Source: an uncultured Bacteroidia bacterium (GTDB lineage: Bacteria > Bacteroidota > Bacteroidia > Bacteroidales > Prolixibacteraceae). From it: 64,000 bases of DNA. The notes under the pieces are model-generated. The model did not search any database, was not told the DNA's origin, and saw nothing but the letters and a program-made list of their open reading frames with translations. A program made the translations under genes and the position numbers. This document shows, piece after piece, positions 17,076 to 25,353 of the stretch. The stretch's first letter is position 1. Each line of letters begins with the position of its first letter. The DNA lies in NCBI GenBank assembly GCA_903897145.1, contig CAIUAN010000020.1, positions 1-64,000 on the forward strand. The letters run 5' to 3'.

Positions 17076-18167
17076 ATGGTCAAAAGATACATACAACGAA
17101 TAGACCAGTATATCATTAAGAAGTACTTAGGGACCTTCTTTCTTGCTATTGCTTTGATCATTAGTATCTCAATAATCTTTGATATCTCTGAGAATATTGA
17201 TGATTTTATCACGAAGAATGCTCCACTTAAAGCGATAGTTTTCGATTATTACTTGAACTTTATCCCCTATTACGCGAATCTTTTTAGTGCCTTGTTTACT
17301 TTTATTGCGGTTATCTTCTTTACCAGCAAGATGGCTTATAACTCGGAGATCATTGCCATCTTAGCGAGTGGCGTTTCCTATAAAAGATTGATGCGCCCCT
17401 ATATGGTTGCCTCTGGAGTGATTGCGCTGATGTCATGGATCTTAGGAAATTTTGTGATCCCGTCTGCTACCGAGGCACGTGTTAATTTTCGAAACAGATA
17501 TATTGACAATGAGTTTGTTAATGTTGATAAGAATATCCATCGTCAATTAGAGCCTGGGATGTATGTGTATATGCAGAGCTATAACAACAAGTATGATGTG
17601 GGATATAAATTCTCTATCGATAAGTTTGATGGCAAGAAGCTGGTAAAAAAGCTTATGGCTGAGAGTATTAAATGGGACAGAGATAAGAAGAAATGGACCA
17701 TTCAGAACTATTATCTGCGTGATATGTCTGGACCGCAAGAGGTTGTGACTACTGGGTTAGTTAAAGATACGACTTTGCGTATGCTGCCGTCTGATTTTGG
17801 ACAACAGAATTGCAAGGAAGAGACAATGGGCTATTTTCAAATAAATAATTACATCGCCGATCTAAAACTTAGAGGCGTTGACAATGTTGCTCGTTATGAG
17901 CAAGAAAAATATCGTCGTACTGCCGGTCCAATAAGTACTTTTATTTTATCTGTTATTGGAGTATCTTTAGCTTCTCGTCGAATGAGAGGTGGTCTGGGTG
18001 TTCAATTAGGAATAGGTCTACTTTTAAGTTTCTCCTATATTATGTTTATGCAGGTATCTACCATCTTTGCGGTTAAAGTTGGCTTTAACCCATTACTTGC
18101 AGTTTGGCTTCCGAACTTTATTTATGCTGGAATAGCTATTGGCCTCTATCGTTGGGCTTCTAGATAG
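17076..18167 (+). CDS. lptG: LptF/LptG-family permease (lipopolysaccharide export)
   Basis: The 363-residue protein starts with the family motif RIDQYIIKKYLGTFFLAIALI. It has about three N-terminal membrane helices, a periplasmic beta-jellyroll (about residues 135-270), and three C-terminal helices (ISTFILSVIGVSLASRRMRG and onwards). LptF and LptG form the inner-membrane part of the LptB2FG exporter that moves LPS to the cell surface. Only one YjgP/YjgQ gene is present here; its partner must be elsewhere. It follows tgt in the same direction, and a purine-rich AAGGAAGGA lies just before the ATG, a better Shine-Dalgarno than most genes in this window have. Confidence 0.9.
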   Translation: MVKRYIQRIDQYIIKKYLGTFFLAIALIISISIIFDISENIDDFITKNAPLKAIVFDYYLNFIPYYANLFSALFTFIAVIFFTSKMAYNSEIIAILASGVSYKRLMRPYMVASGVIALMSWILGNFVIPSATEARVNFRNRYIDNEFVNVDKNIHRQLEPGMYVYMQSYNNKYDVGYKFSIDKFDGKKLVKKLMAESIKWDRDKKKWTIQNYYLRDMSGPQEVVTTGLVKDTTLRMLPSDFGQQNCKEETMGYFQINNYIADLKLRGVDNVARYEQEKYRRTAGPISTFILSVIGVSLASRRMRGGLGVQLGIGLLLSFSYIMFMQVSTIFAVKVGFNPLLAVWLPNFIYAGIAIGLYRWASR

Positions 18168-18335
18168 ATCAGTGGTCTTTTCAATCTGTACTTTGATATA
18201 GATATAATTACTCGTTGTTTTTATTTCCGACTTTTGTTTTTTGAGCTTTAATTAATTGTACTTTGTAGGAGTTGTTCCGACCCAAAGTTTCCAATAGCTA
18301 TTCCGATTCATTTATTCATCTTATAAAATTTCTGT

Positions 18336-19880
18336 ATGTCATTTAAACGAAACATTCTAGAGTTGCGTAAGCGAAAAAAGGAAGCCCAGCAAGGTGGTGG
18401 AGAGAAGGCAATCGAAAAGCAGGTTGCGATGGGCAAGAAAACTGCTAGAGAACGAGTTAAGGCTATTTTAGATGAGAATTCATTCCATGAATACGATCTT
18501 TTTGTCGAGCATACCGGACGTGATTTCGATATGGATAAAAAGATTCTGCATGGTGATGGCGTAATAATTGGCACTGGAACCATGTACGGCCAGCCAGTTG
18601 CAATTTACGCGCAGGATTTTACTGTTTTTGGCGGTTCGCTTGGTTTAATGCATGCTCGCAAAATAACTAAAATCATGGATCACGCGTTGAAGATGCGCGT
18701 GCCATTAATCGGAATAAACGACTCTGGAGGAGCAAGAATTCAAGAGGGCGTTAACTCATTAGCGGGATATGGTGAGATATTCTACCGCAATACGAACGCT
18801 TCTGGTGTGATCCCTCAAATATCAGTTATTCTTGGACCTTGTGCAGGTGGCGCAGTGTATTCTCCTGCTTTGACAGACTTTGTTTTTGTTGTCGAGAATA
18901 TCTCAAAGATGTTTATTACTGGTCCAGGAGTTATTAAGTCAGTGCTCGGAGAGGAGATATCCATGGAAGAGCTTGGTGGTGCGATGGTGCATAGCGAGAT
19001 TTCTGGCAATGCCCATTTTTTTGCAAAAAGTGAAGATGAGTGCTTCGAACAGATCAAAAAGCTAATCACCTTTATTCCTTGGAATAATGCTCAAAAAGCA
19101 CTTCGGTTTCCTGCCGCTGAGCCACTTGCTTCGGCAAATATCGAAGAGATCGTTCCAAATGATCCTCACCTGCCTTATGATATTCGGGATGTTATTCGAG
19201 CAGTCACAGACAACTCTGATTTCTTTGAGATTATGGAGTACTTCGCACGCAATATTGTCATTGGCTTTGGCCGTATCGATGGCAATACTGTCGGTTTTGT
19301 TGCAAACCAACCTATGTATTTAGCTGGTGTGCTAGATTGCGATAGCTCTGATAAGGCAGCCCGCTTTATTCGCTATTGCGATGCTTTTAATATTCCAATT
19401 GTCACACTTGAAGATATGCCAGGTTATCTGCCTGGTGTCGATCAAGAACATGCAGGTGTCATTCGTCATGGCGCCAAACTTTTATATGCCTATAGTGAGG
19501 CCACTGTTCCTAGGGTTACTGTAATCATTCGAAAGGCATATGGCGGAGGCTATATCGCGATGAACTCGCGCCACTTGGGTGCAGATTTTGTCTTTGCTTG
19601 GCCGACAGCTGAAATCGCGGTTATGGGTCCTGAAGGTGCCGCAAATATCATCTTTAAAAAAGAGATCGATGAATCTGAAAATCCAGAAGAGACACGCAAG
19701 CAAAAGATACAGGAATATAAAGATAAGTTTGCAAATCCATTTGTCGCAGCTTCAAAGGGGTATATCGACGAAGTTATTGAGCCTTTAGAAACTAGAGCCC
19801 GTCTAATTCATTCGCTTGAAGTGTCTGCGAGTAAAGTCGACACTCGTCCATTACGGAAACATGGTATTCCACCATTCTGA
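18336..19880 (+). CDS. Acyl-CoA carboxylase / methylmalonyl-CoA decarboxylase carboxyltransferase subunit
   Basis: The 514-residue protein has the two crotonase-like halves of the biotin-dependent carboxyltransferase family. Visible words are MGKKTARERVKAILDENSF, GINDSGGARIQEGVNSLAGY and ILGPCAGGAVYSPALTDFVF, then the C-half VTLEDMPGYLPGVDQEHAGV and YGGGYIAMNSRHLGADFVFA. The glycine-rich pairs form the acyl-CoA and biotin oxyanion holes. It transfers CO2 between carboxybiotin and an acyl-CoA, most likely propionyl-CoA/methylmalonyl-CoA. The biotin carrier follows 26 bp downstream. No biotin carboxylase and no membrane decarboxylase subunit is in the window, so whether it acts in propionyl-CoA carboxylation or in decarboxylation is open. 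Confidence 0.92.
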   Translation: MSFKRNILELRKRKKEAQQGGGEKAIEKQVAMGKKTARERVKAILDENSFHEYDLFVEHTGRDFDMDKKILHGDGVIIGTGTMYGQPVAIYAQDFTVFGGSLGLMHARKITKIMDHALKMRVPLIGINDSGGARIQEGVNSLAGYGEIFYRNTNASGVIPQISVILGPCAGGAVYSPALTDFVFVVENISKMFITGPGVIKSVLGEEISMEELGGAMVHSEISGNAHFFAKSEDECFEQIKKLITFIPWNNAQKALRFPAAEPLASANIEEIVPNDPHLPYDIRDVIRAVTDNSDFFEIMEYFARNIVIGFGRIDGNTVGFVANQPMYLAGVLDCDSSDKAARFIRYCDAFNIPIVTLEDMPGYLPGVDQEHAGVIRHGAKLLYAYSEATVPRVTVIIRKAYGGGYIAMNSRHLGADFVFAWPTAEIAVMGPEGAANIIFKKEIDESENPEETRKQKIQEYKDKFANPFVAASKGYIDEVIEPLETRARLIHSLEVSASKVDTRPLRKHGIPPF

Positions 19881-19906
19881 TTCACTCATCCAATAATCTT
19901 AATCCC

Positions 19907-20227
19907 ATGACAGTGAACGAAAAAGAATTTCGCCCATTTCTTCTTGATCAGGTCTCTTATCTGACTCTGACGACAAAGAAATTTGAAAACCGAAAAAAAT
20001 GGCAGCCATCAAAACCGAAAGAGATCTGCTCGATCATACCTGGCTCTGTAATCGAAGTGCTTGTTACCTCAGGTCAGAAAGTCAAATCGGGGGAGGTGCT
20101 GTTGACCCTCGACTCAATGAAGATGCATACGAAGATCGAGATGCCCTATGATGGTGTTATTAAAGATGTATGCCTGGCAAAAGGTGATCGGATACCTAAG
20201 AATTTTATAATGATAACGATCAAATAG
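19907..20227 (+). CDS. Biotin carboxyl carrier protein (biotin/lipoyl domain)
   Basis: The 106-residue protein has a short N-terminal part and a biotinyl domain from about residue 37: ICSIIPGSVIEVLVTSGQKV, then the biotin site LLTLDSMKMHTKI. The modified lysine is in SMKM, where the usual sequence is AMKM, and the upstream Glu/Asp is Asp. This variation is seen in some carriers. It should carry carboxybiotin to the carboxyltransferase encoded just upstream, and the two share a strong terminator at 20251-20298. Confidence 0.88.
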   Translation: MTVNEKEFRPFLLDQVSYLTLTTKKFENRKKWQPSKPKEICSIIPGSVIEVLVTSGQKVKSGEVLLTLDSMKMHTKIEMPYDGVIKDVCLAKGDRIPKNFIMITIK

Positions 20228-20250
20228 AGTTAGCTCTTACCGTTCAATCA

Positions 20251-20298
20251 AAAACAAAAGGGTTTCTCAATGTAGAGAAACCCTTTTGTTTTTTTTTA
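20251..20298. terminator. Rho-independent terminator after the biotin carrier gene
   Basis: A perfect 16-bp stem (20253-20268 with 20275-20290) has a six-base loop. On the plus strand it is followed by a run of T to 20297, and on the minus strand by A-to-T complement, so it can serve both the carrier gene and the converging glycosyltransferase gene that ends at 20321. Confidence 0.9.
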
Positions 20299-20320
20299 AG
20301 ATATTTTTTGAGTTGGAAAA

Positions 20321-21064
20321 TTATTTCTTCAATAACTTGTAGTTCAGGATTCTCCATTTGTGCAGTCTGTATCGTATCGATACATTTAGGACCCCTATGC
20401 CATATTTGACACTCCGCAGAAAACTTATGGATGAGGCTTCTTCAAAATATTTCGTTGGACACGTGATCTCGGCAATCTCATAGCCAGCACTAAAGATTTG
20501 AGCGATAAACTCATTGTCAAAAATAAAATCGTCAGAATTACTTTGGTAGTCAATGCTTCTCAAAACATCGGTGCTAAATGCTCGATAGCCAGTATGGTAT
20601 TCCGATAGTTTTTTCCATAAAACGATGTTTTGGAAAAGCGTGAGAAAGCGATTTGCTACATATTTGTAAATAGGCATTCCACCTTTTACCGCGCCAACAC
20701 CTAAAATACGACTTCCAAAAACTACAGGATAAACACCGTTTGCAATGAGGTAACACATCGAATGTATCAGCTTTGGAGTGTATTGATAATCTGGATGTAG
20801 CATGACGACAATATCGGCTTTAATCTCTAACGCTTTATTGTAACAAGTTTTCTGATTGCCACCATAGCCTTTGTTGACATCATGCTTAATGATATACTGA
20901 ATGTTGAGGTTCGCGGCTACATTGGATGTTTCATCTTTACTGTTGTCATCCACCAGGATAATGTAATCAACAATATCTCTTGGAACTTCATTGAGAGTGA
21001 TCTCAAGAGTCTCAGCGGCATTGTAGGCCGGCATTACAACTGCAATTGTCTTATTTAATATCAT
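20321..21064 (-). CDS. DPM1-like polyprenyl-phosphate glycosyltransferase (GT2)
   Basis: The 247-residue protein is a compact GT2 enzyme: KTIAVVMPAYNAAETLEITL, the nucleotide site IILVDDNSKDETSNVAANL, NKGYGGNQKTCYNKALEI, and the catalytic region VVMLHPDYQYTPKLI. It has no membrane helix of its own. Members of this DPM1/DPG synthase group move a sugar from a nucleotide donor to dolichyl or undecaprenyl phosphate. Six bp upstream in the same operon lies an ArnT-like transferase that uses lipid-linked sugars, so this gene probably supplies its donor (inference). Confidence 0.85.
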   Translation of the reverse strand: MILNKTIAVVMPAYNAAETLEITLNEVPRDIVDYIILVDDNSKDETSNVAANLNIQYIIKHDVNKGYGGNQKTCYNKALEIKADIVVMLHPDYQYTPKLIHSMCYLIANGVYPVVFGSRILGVGAVKGGMPIYKYVANRFLTLFQNIVLWKKLSEYHTGYRAFSTDVLRSIDYQSNSDDFIFDNEFIAQIFSAGYEIAEITCPTKYFEEASSISFLRSVKYGIGVLNVSIRYRLHKWRILNYKLLKK

Positions 21065-21070
21065 GTGTAA

Positions 21071-22711
21071 CTATTTTATCATTTTCTCTAATAGAATAAA
21101 ACCGCCTTTTCTCTCCTTTACTTCTAACTGAGGATACTTCTCTAAAAGCTCTTTCTCTTGAGTCGATTTTGCTACGAAATATATAGGGCGATCCGAATTT
21201 TTTTGAAGTAAAAACTCCTCCTCATCACAATTAATACAAGCTCTATTTGATTTGTTCGAATAAAATAAATGAGCATAACTATAATAACCTAAGGGAGATA
21301 TCCAGACTGGTTTGTCTTTAAATCGCTCCATGAAAGCTATTGCTGGGGCCTGAGAATATTTCTCTATTTTAGGAACCACAAAGATCATTAGAAGCAGCAC
21401 GAATGCCATCGTGCTTGCAAAAATAGCAATCATTTGCTTAGTTGAGTGCCATCGAATTATTGAAGTGATTAACATCACGCCCAAGAAAATTCCAATTAGA
21501 AATTCGGCTCCAGTCCAAACTATCGCGCGATCGATGCAGGCAAGGGCAAAGTCGTCTTTGATAAATGTTTTTAAAGTGTCAATGGGTATGGTCGTTGCAA
21601 TTAGTTGGAGCAGGGCAGGAACAATTGCGTAAAAAAGTCCAATGACAAGAATTAATATTTTGTTTGTTTTTGTTAAACGTTCTCCCTCGAAACATATTCG
21701 ATAAGCTTGAAGTGCAGCTAGATAGCTTAAAGGAAAATAGCATAGCGAACTGTAGTGGACTATTTTTGTCTGAACTAGCGAGAAAATTGTCAAGACCACA
21801 AAAAACAGTACAAGCATCAGTCTTCGAAAATCATTGTGATCATTTTCAGCCCTAATAAATCCGCTAATTGCCAAAATTGAGGCTGGGAAAACACCGATAA
21901 AGAGAACGATTGGATGATAGAATATACTACCTCCATGACCCGCATCCTCCGTCTTCATGAGTCGGAGTTGATATTTGAAAAAGTCATAGACCAACTGTCC
22001 ATTGCCAATTAAAACCTGATAGATATGATAAGACCCTCCGCAAAGGATTAACACAAGTGCAAAAAGAGAGACATGCGATATCTTAAGTAGGTGCCATTTG
22101 CGCTCAATGGTTAAGTAGATTAGCAGTGTAAGTCCATATAAAAGAATGGCTGCTGGTCCTTTTGTTAAGACTGCAAATCCTAATATTAATCCTGAAATTA
22201 GTAGGTTCTTAATACTGGTTATTCCTGTCGCTCTTTGTTTGAGATAAAGGAAAACAAAATAGAGTGCTGAGAAAATAAACAAGTTGAACCAAGGATCAAT
22301 AATGCCTGATTTAAAATAGAGAAATGGCAATAGTGAAGTGCCGTAAGCTGTTGCCCAAACTAGTCCAAACTTAATTCCTTTAAGGCTTTTACCGATCTCA
22401 AAAAGAATAATCAAAGTTGCAATACCACAGAGTGCATTTGGGAAACGCGCAGCAAATTCATTAATCCCAAAGACTTTCATACTCAATACTTGCATCCAGA
22501 TAAACAAAGGCGGCTTCTCCCAGAACGGAATGAAGTTAATTGTCACGGTGTTGTAATTTCCCGTGACGATCATTTCACGCGCTGACTCGGCAAAATTTAT
22601 CTCATCCCAATCGAATAGGTGAATCATTCCATTGAAGGGCAGAAACAAACATAGCCCAGCAAAGACAATTAAGAGTCTAATCTTATTTTCGAGAGTCAAA
22701 TTATTTATCAT
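21071..22711 (-). CDS. ArnT/PMT-like integral membrane glycosyltransferase
   Basis: The 546-residue protein has about a dozen membrane helices. The first extracytoplasmic loop carries the conserved acidic motif FDWDEINFAESAREMIVTGN and IPFWEKPPLFIWMQ, both hallmarks of ArnT/GT39/GT83 transferases. ArnT moves aminoarabinose from a polyprenyl phosphate to lipid A in the periplasm. Here the sugar and acceptor are unknown. The C-terminus (about 450-546) is a soluble periplasmic domain. The start codon overlaps the stop of the PAP2 gene by four bases (ATGA), so the three genes PAP2, ArnT-like and DPM1-like are translationally linked. Confidence 0.87.
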   Translation of the reverse strand: MINNLTLENKIRLLIVFAGLCLFLPFNGMIHLFDWDEINFAESAREMIVTGNYNTVTINFIPFWEKPPLFIWMQVLSMKVFGINEFAARFPNALCGIATLIILFEIGKSLKGIKFGLVWATAYGTSLLPFLYFKSGIIDPWFNLFIFSALYFVFLYLKQRATGITSIKNLLISGLILGFAVLTKGPAAILLYGLTLLIYLTIERKWHLLKISHVSLFALVLILCGGSYHIYQVLIGNGQLVYDFFKYQLRLMKTEDAGHGGSIFYHPIVLFIGVFPASILAISGFIRAENDHNDFRRLMLVLFFVVLTIFSLVQTKIVHYSSLCYFPLSYLAALQAYRICFEGERLTKTNKILILVIGLFYAIVPALLQLIATTIPIDTLKTFIKDDFALACIDRAIVWTGAEFLIGIFLGVMLITSIIRWHSTKQMIAIFASTMAFVLLLMIFVVPKIEKYSQAPAIAFMERFKDKPVWISPLGYYSYAHLFYSNKSNRACINCDEEEFLLQKNSDRPIYFVAKSTQEKELLEKYPQLEVKERKGGFILLEKMIK

Positions 22712-23406
22712 GACTTCTGGCCTCGCGAGAAAAAACTTGGTTTGTACTTGATATGCTTATCTCCCCATGCTCCATTTAGGTTTAGACTTAAATTATAGCA
22801 AAGTAGTGTTATGATAACACCTAGTGTGGCCCCTCCAACAACGTCTGCAGGGAAATGTGCCGACAGATACATCCGCGAATATCCTACAAAAAAGGCAACA
22901 ATAAATAGGATGTATTTTGTTATTGGTTGTTTGGAAAGAATCGATAAATAAAGTCCAATACTAAATGCAGTTGCTGTATGCCCTGAAGGGAAAGTGCTTA
23001 GTATGGGTGGTTTGTATCCTGCTACCAAATGTAAGTAGTGGGTTGTGCCAAAATAGGCAACAGGTCGATTTAGTTCGGGAAAGATATGATCCTTGAGAAT
23101 GCTAACAAGGATGGTTATGAGTAGGGTGATGATTAAGAATGTTAAGGCATCCCGGTATGAAACCCAGAGCAATCCAATGACTAGTATAGCAGCCAAAGTC
23201 CCGTCGCCTAAATAGGTGAAATAATAAAATAAAGTGTCTAGTAGTTGAGAATTTAGGCTATTGACGAATAGAAAGAAGGTCGAATTACCATATGCCCAAA
23301 TGAAAGATAGGAATAGGAGACAAAACAGTACGTAGGGAAGTAGAAAACTTCTGTTCGCAAATAAAGTTTGTCTAATATGGGCTGATTTGCTCGATTTTAA
23401 AACCAT
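22708..23406 (-). CDS. PAP2-family membrane phosphatase
   Basis: The 232-residue protein has about six membrane helices and the three phosphatase motifs: KDHIFPELNRP (motif 1, Lys and Arg-Pro), TFPSGHTATAF (motif 2) and YSRMYLSAHFPADVVGG (motif 3 with the catalytic His and Asp). Such enzymes remove phosphate from membrane lipids: lipid A 1-phosphate (LpxE), undecaprenyl pyrophosphate (BacA-type PgpB), or phosphatidylglycerol phosphate. Its coupling to an ArnT-like gene favours a role in lipid A or undecaprenyl-carrier recycling (inference). It is the first gene of the operon. Confidence 0.88.
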   Translation of the reverse strand: MVLKSSKSAHIRQTLFANRSFLLPYVLFCLLFLSFIWAYGNSTFFLFVNSLNSQLLDTLFYYFTYLGDGTLAAILVIGLLWVSYRDALTFLIITLLITILVSILKDHIFPELNRPVAYFGTTHYLHLVAGYKPPILSTFPSGHTATAFSIGLYLSILSKQPITKYILFIVAFFVGYSRMYLSAHFPADVVGGATLGVIITLLCYNLSLNLNGAWGDKHIKYKPSFFSRGQKS

Positions 23407-23553
23407 TGCGCTAAATTATCTCGCAAATATAATACCCAATTAGTTGACAATCGAATCAAACACTGATTTATTTCAATTTTCTCCATGATAACCAAATCGA
23501 AGTAGTAATAGGTTTGCTGCTCCGGAGGTCCGTTTAAAGAATGTTTTGGGATG

Positions 23554-24144
23554 TTATTTATTCAGCGATTTATAACGATCATTCAGTCCTTTGGTGACAT
23601 CTTTAGTGATGTTGTACTGTGCTGAGCCTTCAAGCATGCTAGAGCTATTCAGTATGATATCATATTTTTTAATCGCGTTGTAGCTTTTAATGTAGGACGA
23701 GATGCTGTCGACAATTTGCTGGTTGATTTGATTTTGCATCTCTGATAGCTTCTGAGTGAGCTCATAATCTAGCTTTTGAATCTCTTGCTGAGTTCCAACT
23801 AATCTTTCTTGCTCTTGCTTCGCACGTTCCTCAGTTAAGAAACCACCGCGCTGAACTTTTTCTTGAAAACTTGCTGCATCACGTTCGAATTTAATCCGTT
23901 TTTCAGTGTATTCTTTTCGGAATACCTCTTTCTTGTCTGTAAACTCCGTATTTAATTTCTTCGCTAATTCATAGGTGTAAAGCATGGAATCCATCTTAAC
24001 ATACGCAATGCTTAAGGAAGAGTTTAATCCTTTGGCTTTTGCAGATTGTGCTGATTGACCTTTATCTCCTCCTGTAAAATGAATTACATAAAGACCGAAC
24101 ACGGCCAGTGCTAAAATGATGTTTACAACAGTTGAGTTCTTCAT
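23554..24144 (-). CDS. OmpH/Skp-family periplasmic chaperone
   Basis: The 196-residue protein has an uncleaved or cleaved N-terminal hydrophobic segment (residues about 6-23) and the OmpH start SLSIAYVKMDSMLYTYELAK. A long coiled coil follows (about 60-150, with many Glu, Lys and Gln), then the end segment YDIILNSSSMLEGSAQYNIT, which is typical of the family. Skp holds unfolded outer-membrane proteins during transit through the periplasm. It is separated from the PAP2 operon by 147 bp and is a likely single gene. Confidence 0.9.
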   Translation of the reverse strand: MKNSTVVNIILALAVFGLYVIHFTGGDKGQSAQSAKAKGLNSSLSIAYVKMDSMLYTYELAKKLNTEFTDKKEVFRKEYTEKRIKFERDAASFQEKVQRGGFLTEERAKQEQERLVGTQQEIQKLDYELTQKLSEMQNQINQQIVDSISSYIKSYNAIKKYDIILNSSSMLEGSAQYNITKDVTKGLNDRYKSLNK

Positions 24145-24377
24145 AAAAAGCAGTTTTGGTTATCCTCCCTTGGGGATTTAGAGGTACAAATATAATTGAA
24201 ATGTCGAACTAGAAAAAGGCTTTGATTAATTTTGTGTTAAGATGATTGCTCTTATGCATCAGTTTAGTGCTAAACTGGATAGCAATTTAATTCCGTTTTT
24301 AGATATATCAACCCAATTAGTCAATGAATGGCTTGGCTATTTGTGAGGAGAGTTCAATTCCATCTGATTGGTTTCCT

Positions 24378-25151
24378 CTATTTCGCTGGAATCGTCTCTA
24401 GCTTTTGTAGCTGTTTTGGTTTTAGCTTGATTAATGCATTATAGTAAGATAACAATAGGGTGCTTTCTTTGTTGGAAACTAATTCCTTAGTGCTTTGGTC
24501 GGTGTAAATAATAGGCCCATCATAGATAACATTGAACGTCTTATACCCAATAGTCGATATGCCTACTGAATTTTCCGGAGTCACTAGCATCCCTTTCCAT
24601 TCGCTTCTCATCTGATTTATTTTCATCATGCTACGCGCATTCATCTCCGCATCATAGACCTGTGGGGCCTTGGTTAGTCCTTCTATAACCGCCTTGTCTA
24701 CATTGTTCTGAGCTAACGCAGTCGCTCTCTCACCCGATTGAACCGACTTAACGATCATCGACGATGTGCTTTGTCTTTTCACAATGATGATCTCCGCTAA
24801 CTGAGTTGATTTTTCGTGCATAAACACCCCCATGACGTATTCGTCTGAACTTAATGAATCGGGGATTATCACCTGGCTTGGTTGGTAACCAAGATAGGTA
24901 AACTCAATGGTATCATGCGATAAGGCATAGAATGCGAAGCGGCCAGTGTCGGTTGTGGAAGAAAATTTTGCATGATTGATGCTGAAACTGGCTAAAGCTA
25001 AGGGCTCTTTAGTCGTTCCATCAAATGTTACTCCCGTGATAAAAATTAATTTGTTTTTTTGAACTGAACGGTTTTGTCCACACACCGATGCAGCTAAGAA
25101 AATCAGAATTAAAGCTAACTGCATAAATAAACAGCTATTGTAATTTTTCAT
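24378..25151 (-). CDS. Secreted protein with carboxypeptidase-like regulatory (CarboxypepD_reg) domain
   Basis: The 257-residue protein has a signal peptide (hydrophobic residues about 8-24, ending near CGQNRS) and a beta-sandwich domain at about 37-110: FITGVTFDGTTKEPLALASF, then DTGRFAFYALSHDTIEFTYL and GYQPSQVIIP. This resembles the N-terminal module of SusC-type receptors, but no plug or barrel follows. The C-terminal half (about 115-257) is unknown. Bacteroidota have many such short surface proteins; the function is unknown. It is divergent from the xylose regulator. Confidence 0.75.
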   Translation of the reverse strand: MKNYNSCLFMQLALILIFLAASVCGQNRSVQKNKLIFITGVTFDGTTKEPLALASFSINHAKFSSTTDTGRFAFYALSHDTIEFTYLGYQPSQVIIPDSLSSDEYVMGVFMHEKSTQLAEIIIVKRQSTSSMIVKSVQSGERATALAQNNVDKAVIEGLTKAPQVYDAEMNARSMMKINQMRSEWKGMLVTPENSVGISTIGYKTFNVIYDGPIIYTDQSTKELVSNKESTLLLSYYNALIKLKPKQLQKLETIPAK

Positions 25152-25303
25152 AACTGATTTAAATTAAAATAGTTTCATGATAAAGTTAATCCGTTTTATT
25201 TAATTTTGTCTCTCTTTTTTTGATTTGTTTAGACTCCTTGGCGTTCTCTTGAGTATATGTTTAATAACATCAAATTTTTTATCCTGCGAAATAAATAAAA
25301 CAT

Positions 25304-25311
25304 TAAGTTTG
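25304..25311 (+). promoter_or_regulatory. Probable -7 box upstream of the xylose regulator
   Basis: TAAGTTTG fits TAnnTTTG. Transcription would start near 25318, inside the tandem CAGAACRGAT repeats, so a protein bound to them would block it. No clear TTTG lies 19-21 bases upstream, so the call is tentative. Confidence 0.45.
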
Positions 25312-25331
25312 CAGAACGGATCAGAACAGAT
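25312..25331. promoter_or_regulatory. Candidate tandem operator: two CAGAACRGAT repeats before the GntR gene
   Basis: CAGAACGGAT (25312-25321) is followed directly by CAGAACAGAT (25322-25331), a head-to-tail repeat with a 10-bp period, one helical turn. An identical CAGAACAGAT stands before xylB at 26361-26370, and a weaker form (CAGAATTGAT) before xylA at 27886-27895. The distribution fits an operator for the adjacent GntR-family regulator. This is inference from position and repetition. Confidence 0.55.
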
Positions 25332-25353
25332 CATATCCTCCGTATAGCTCAGA

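Noticed and set aside
18336..19880. Acetyl-CoA carboxylase carboxyltransferase (AccD/AccA)
   Set aside because: The 514-residue single-chain form with both crotonase halves fits the propionyl/methylmalonyl-CoA group, and no AccD zinc finger is visible.
20321..23406. Reading the PAP2/ArnT/DPM1 trio as an aminoarabinose (arn) operon
   Set aside because: None of arnA, arnB, arnC/D or ugd is present, so the sugar cannot be called aminoarabinose.
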